Below, piece after piece: positions 60,166 to 64,000 of a DNA stretch of 64,000 bases. The position numbers and the translations under genes were made by a program. This DNA is from Batillaria attramentaria. Taxonomy: Eukaryota > Mollusca > Gastropoda > Batillariidae. Location of the stretch: the NCBI GenBank assembly GCA_018292915.2, contig JACVVK020000198.1, positions 464,501 through 528,500 of the forward strand. The letters are read 5' to 3'. Every line of letters starts with the position of its first letter. Within the stretch, counting starts at the first letter, position 1. A model generated the notes under the pieces. It made no database searches. It worked only from the letters and a program-made list of their open reading frames with translations, and had not been told where the DNA came from.

Positions 60166-60279
60166 CTTGTAACAAAGTCGTTCCCCTTTGACAGAGTTAC
60201 TTCCCGCAGGCCTGACTGACAGACGATTGCTTACTGGCATCGGAGAAGAGAAACATCCACTCTCTCTCCCTCTCTCTTA

Positions 60280-60948
60280 AGGCGATGTCACACTGAAAAC
60301 ATGTTTTCCTAAAACATGTTTTATAAAACATGTTTTGAAAGGCAAAACGCCCGAAACATGCTTTCCGAAACAATACATGACACACGTGAAAACATGTTTT
60401 GCGAAACAACATCGAAACACGCAGAAAATCGAACAGTGATCTTTTGGACGTCATTTTTTTTCGAACTCACGTCACTGAAAATCTGACGTATACACGCCCG
60501 CCAAACACACCCATTTTGAAGCAACAACACTAGGCTAGGTGAGGTATTTCCCTAAACATATTTGCTTATTCTCACTTTCACTCATCCTCCAAGTTAGTAT
60601 TCAGTCACGGTATTTCTTAAATATATTTTACCTATTCTTCCCGCTCTGTCTTGACCTAAGGTGGCTGATGAGCCGGTGAAATTCCGGCGAAACGCGTCCC
60701 GCTACGGACATGTTACTGAGCGGATACGGGAAGGTGTCACTTGACACTCCGCACGGCGGCTTTCATTGGTTGAAACACAAAACATGTTTTCGGATTTTAG
60801 GGCAGGCTCTAAAACTGAAAACACGATCAAAACATGTTTTGAAAAACATTGTTGTGAAGTATGTCACACGACAAAACACGTTGTTTCGCAGCGAAACATC
60901 TGAAAACAATGTTTTCAAGTGTTTTTGCCCTCTCGTGTGACATGGCCA
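60280..60948. mobile_element. Harbinger-like MITE with TTA duplication
   Basis: The ends AGGCGATGTCACAC and GTGTGACATGGCCA are imperfect inverted repeats, flanked by TTA at 60277-60279 and 60949-60951. Copies 1 and 3 of X give the unoccupied site (CGCCTTAGACGCGCG). A 3-bp TTA duplication is typical of PIF/Harbinger. The 669-bp interior has many AAACATGTTT palindromes in both arms and no transposase. A hammerhead-like motif lies near the centre. Confidence 0.75.
60661..60715 (+). ncRNA. Candidate hammerhead ribozyme motif
   Basis: CTGATGA (60665-60671), stem II GCCGG/CCGGC (60672-60676 with 60684-60688, 7-base loop), GAAA (60689-60692), then a stem III in which 60692-60699 pairs with 60704-60711 by A-U, C-G, G-U, one mismatch and four Watson-Crick pairs around a CGCTA-type loop. 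This is the order of the hammerhead catalytic core. Weak points are an apparent U or A at the cleavage position and only a weak stem I. Confidence 0.5.
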
Positions 60949-61020
60949 TTAGACGCGCGCTTGTGTGTATGTATAATTATGTGGGCGCGCGCGAGCGCGT
61001 GCACACACACACACGCACGC

Positions 61021-61046
61021 AATCTCTCTCTCTCTCTCTCTCTCTG
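61021..61046. repeat. CT microsatellite
   Basis: (CT)n within X copy 5, following CA-rich and CG-rich sequence that corresponds to the start of other X copies. Confidence 0.8.
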
Positions 61047-61594
61047 CCTGTCTGCATGCATGTGCTCCATTGAGACGTCTGTGATGTGCTCTCACTCCAT
61101 TACGCTTCTGAGTGTGAGTCAGTGGCAAAAACGAAACGCAGTACATAAATTCCCGCTTTCAACGTGTAGAGATGGCGAAGAGCCACCGGATTTCGATGGA
61201 AATTTGTAGACCATCCCAGAACATGCTGGTGCAATAACGTCAGTAGATTACGTCACCTTGGAAAGATTTCGAACGTGCCAGTAAGTTGAGGAATGTTCTG
61301 GATCTGACCTGTTCAGTATGTAAGCAGCCCTGTACAGCGTTCTGGGTTCTTCTTCTTTCATGAATTTGTTCTTCACGCATCTTCTGTTAATAAGGTATTG
61401 GAGTTGTATTCTGTTGTATCTCGTGTCTTCTCTACGAGTGCACGAAGAGAGCGACATAGCACAAGTAAAATACAACACCACGTCTCCAACTAGAGGAATT
61501 CGGGGGAAAAAAGTGGCGAGACATCCCCAAGAAAAAACTGCATCACGTAAAAAGAAACGGAAACGGTAATGACTGCGAAGTGGTTACAAGTTAA

Positions 61595-61870
61595 GCAAAT
61601 AAAAGCGACACAAAAGGGACAGAAACCACTTAACTTTGACAAAGGACGGCACAGGTCGACGTTTCGGCTTACGCCTTCTTCAGGACATAAACAAATGGGA
61701 CATAACTTCAACAAACAAGCAAAAGGTAACTCTGCGTAACTTTTGCTTGTTTGTTGAAGTTATGTCCCATTTGTTTATGTCCTGAAGAAGGCGTAAGCCG
61801 AAACGTCGACCTGTGCCGTCCTTTGTCAAAGTTAAGTGGTTTCTGTCCCTTTTGTGTCGCTTTTATTTGC
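61595..61870. mobile_element. Perfect 130-bp inverted repeat (fold-back)
   Basis: 61595-61724 and 61741-61870 are exact inverse complements with a 16-bp spacer. Each arm holds a CTGAAGA..GGCGTAAGCC..GAAAC core. The flanks GCATCACGT (61549-61557) and GCATCACAT (about 61869-61877) suggest a 9-bp duplication with one mismatch. Neither arm codes for protein. Confidence 0.85.
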
Positions 61871-62544
61871 ATCACATAAAAAAAAACAAAAACATGACGC
61901 TCATACTTTGCGTCAGTGCGCGTGCGTCTGTTCTTCGATGTTTGTGTGGCTTGTGGAGGAAATGTGCTTTGAGTACAAAATTTTAATGTTCTAGTCAACT
62001 GACGATAACGGCTGCAATGAATTTTTTTTTTTTTATGGCACCCCGGACACATTACCTCTATATATATATATAGCACGAGCGATTTTGAGATCTAAAATGG
62101 GTTCTCAAGCACTTTCATGGGGTACAGTTTACGTCAAAAGTATGAAAGCGACTGCCTCCAAAATTCACTGTGTTTAGAATCCGTATTCATGCTACTGTAT
62201 TTTCTAAAAAATGGAGTGATTTAGATAAATATTACGCCCTTTAACGCCAAAAAGCCAACTTTTCCGAAAAGGGCAATAACTCGCAAGTCATGTGTGCAAT
62301 CATACCTGGATCGAGCCCTTTATTCATTAAGAAACCCCAAATTTGAAATCGATCGGTTGAGTATTTTCGGAGATACAGGCATCTGAACTGGGTTCACCTG
62401 CGATGTAAACTGAGGTATGATTTACACGAAAACTATAAGAGCGACTACCTCCAATATTGTGACTCTGTTCAGAATAAGTGTTCAAGCTATCTACCCCCCC
62501 CCCCCCGGCTCCTCCCCCCCCCCCTCCCCCGGCCCCTCCCGTCA

Positions 62545-62592
62545 ATTCCGTGAACTAAACATTTGACGTCAGCCTCAGGCAGGTCGTCATAC

Positions 62593-62631
<39 letters not shown>

Positions 62632-63506
62632 GTCAATTCCGTGAACTAAACATTTGACGTCAGCCTCTAGTACTGAGATCGTCTGAGGATGCTTGTTTGT
62701 GTCGTGTGATTTCCCTGTTGGCTTTGTGGCTTCCCCAATTGAATTATTTTTCACATGAAATCTGGAAGATCTAGAGGGCTGGTGAAATGCCGGAGGCAGT
62801 GACGATACTTGCTGATTTAGTCTGTGAACTAAGCGTTTGACGTCAGCCTCACACCGGTGGTATGACAGATAATGCTTGTGCATGTCTTGTGATTTCCCTG
62901 TTGCTTTTGTGACCTCCGTGACTGAATTAATTTTTACATAAAATCTGGAAGATCTAGAGGGCTGGTGAAACGTGGACCAGAATACCTTGGATTGTACATA
63001 TGAAATATGGAACTTATCGCAGAATCTGGAAAAAGTTATGTTTATCTAAAACTTCAGTTATTCTTAATGCTAAAGCTATAATAGTGCAGTAGTTCCTGTC
63101 GTATGTGCAGTTGTCACACAAAACAAAATTTCAAAAACGCCGGGATGATGAGTAATTTGCAGTAATCTTTTCTTAGATATTTGGTCTTATGTGCAATCCA
63201 CCCGTACCTCGGAAATATTTTTTTACACAAACCCAGTCAGAGCTACAGAACTGTAGCACGAATACAGTCAGTGTAACTGGAGGAACTTCCAAAGTCTAGA
63301 AAATGAAGGAATTTGAACAACTTTTTCGAAAAAAATCGTAACATGACCGATTTTTTTTAATCAGTGATAACTCTTCTAAAAATGTGGCAAGAGAACAATC
63401 GTGAAAGGTATCTCTGGAGAATGTGACTGCCCACTTCGTATCAAAGTGACCCCCCCCCCCCCCCCCCCATGAGGTGGTTTAGGAGATAGACATGGTTTCA
63501 GAAATC

Positions 63507-63565
<59 letters not shown>

Positions 63566-63769
63566 TCACAACTCCTGCCAAATAGAACGCAGCAGCATAG
63601 TGTGCACGTAAGTTGTATATGACGCAGATTTCGTTACGTCACCGTGTGCGTGAAAGTATTATTGTCTGGAGAAACGTCACAGTCTTGTATCACTAAAACT
63701 AGCTGCTGCGCGCAGCAAAATCTGCCCCATCCTATAAAGTTGTTTCTCTATAGAAAAACAACTTAAAAA
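62545..63769 (+). mobile_element. Family Y element, copy 2
   Basis: Same order as Y copy 1: GAACTAAACATTTGACGTCA repeats (near 62550, 62640 and 62825), GA tract, (CA)n at 63510-63562, AACGCAGCAGCATAGTGTGC, TTCGTTACGTCACC, and a terminal hairpin CTATAAAGTTGTTTCTCTAT with AACAACTTAAAAAC. It follows a C-rich run (62495-62540) that ends X copy 5. A C17 run lies near 63450. Confidence 0.7.
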
Positions 63770-63879
63770 CGGGAATTTCTTAGTGTATTGAACGGATCTA
63801 CTAAAATGCTATTGCAATGAATAGCTTTTCGCTTTCCTGGCGTCAATAAGAAATGCTCAAACAGAATGCAAAAGTAAAA

Positions 63880-63916
63880 AAAAGTTAACAAAGTGAGTCT
63901 ATGTAATAACCCTCTG

Positions 63917-63986
<70 letters not shown>

Positions 63987-64000
63987 AGTAACACGGGGTG
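63880..64000 (-). repeat. Z-type end and GT microsatellite, cut by window edge
   Basis: AGTGAGTCTATGTAATAACC and CTC, then (GT)n, is the inverse of the sequence at 48350-48385 in element Z. It may be the start of another Z copy in reverse that continues outside the window. Confidence 0.6.

Larger units (their letters stand above)
58435..62490 (+). mobile_element. Family X copy 5, heavily interrupted
   Basis: The left end AACAAGATGGCCACC is at 58435 and X segments continue in order: left terminal block, N site, CT block, CGCGCG block, CATTTCC..TTTGAGTAC block, and 430-bp monomer through about 62480. They are split by N (58697-60034), a 100-bp fold-back arm (about 60055-60165), a Harbinger-like MITE (60280-60948) and a fold-back (61595-61870). 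The hairpin end is not seen, because the copy runs into C-runs and then Y copy 2. More divergent than copies 1-4. Confidence 0.75.

Overview
This window looks like repeat-rich nuclear DNA from an invertebrate animal, most likely a mollusc and probably a gastropod. The taxon is an inference. It rests on an animal CDC5L-type intron-exon structure, metazoan LINE and Tc1 relatives, several tRNA-derived SINEs, very dense CA/GT and CT/GA microsatellites, and composite elements with tandem-repeat cores of the kind described in molluscs. No prokaryotic gene, rRNA gene, true tRNA gene or CRISPR array is visible.

Only two stretches look like host protein-coding material. The first, 27.0-35.8 kb on the + strand, is a series of ten spliced exons encoding the C-terminal half of the spliceosomal/PRP19-complex protein CDC5L. 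It carries two clear in-frame stops, one probable further stop and several frameshifts, so it reads as an unprocessed 5'-truncated pseudogene. The second, 51.6-53.7 kb on the - strand, is a long intact ORF (about 675 aa) for a coiled-coil protein with an acidic/basic repeat tail that I do not recognise. A shorter coiled-coil exon-like ORF lies at 39.86-40.21 kb (-).

Most of the rest is mobile DNA. Family 'X' is a non-autonomous element of about 2-4 kb with ends AACAAGATGG... and ...a terminal hairpin of TATGTTGTTTCCAT. It has duplicated internal monomers and a CA microsatellite near the hairpin end. Copies lie at 1151-4818 (+), 8967-13117 (-), 16.2-17.0 kb (-, old), 17498-19557 (+), 29106-32780 (-, inside a CDC5L intron) and 58435-62490 (+, heavily interrupted). 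The copies at 1151 and 29106 are near identical over about 3.67 kb. Family 'Y' (45.7-46.9 and 62.5-63.8 kb) has a related terminal hairpin. Family 'N' (about 665 bp, 9-bp target duplications) is nested in X and once in itself. Family 'F' is a 524-bp fold-back element with 8-bp target duplications. A Harbinger-like MITE (60280-60948, TTA duplications) contains a hammerhead-ribozyme-like motif. A perfect 130-bp inverted repeat lies at 61595-61870. Element 'Z' (46940-48410) has 20-bp terminal inverted repeats around an array of nuclear-receptor-like palindromes spaced about 304 bp apart.

Degenerate LINEs lie at 4.8-6.7 kb (Jockey/CR1/L2-like, +), 7.8-9.0 kb (L1/Tx1-like, -), 50.85-51.1 kb (+) and 55.8-57.2 kb (L2/CR1-like, -). 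A truncated Tc1/mariner transposase lies at 38.5-39.2 kb (-). The long gaps between these carry no supportable gene and are described as such.
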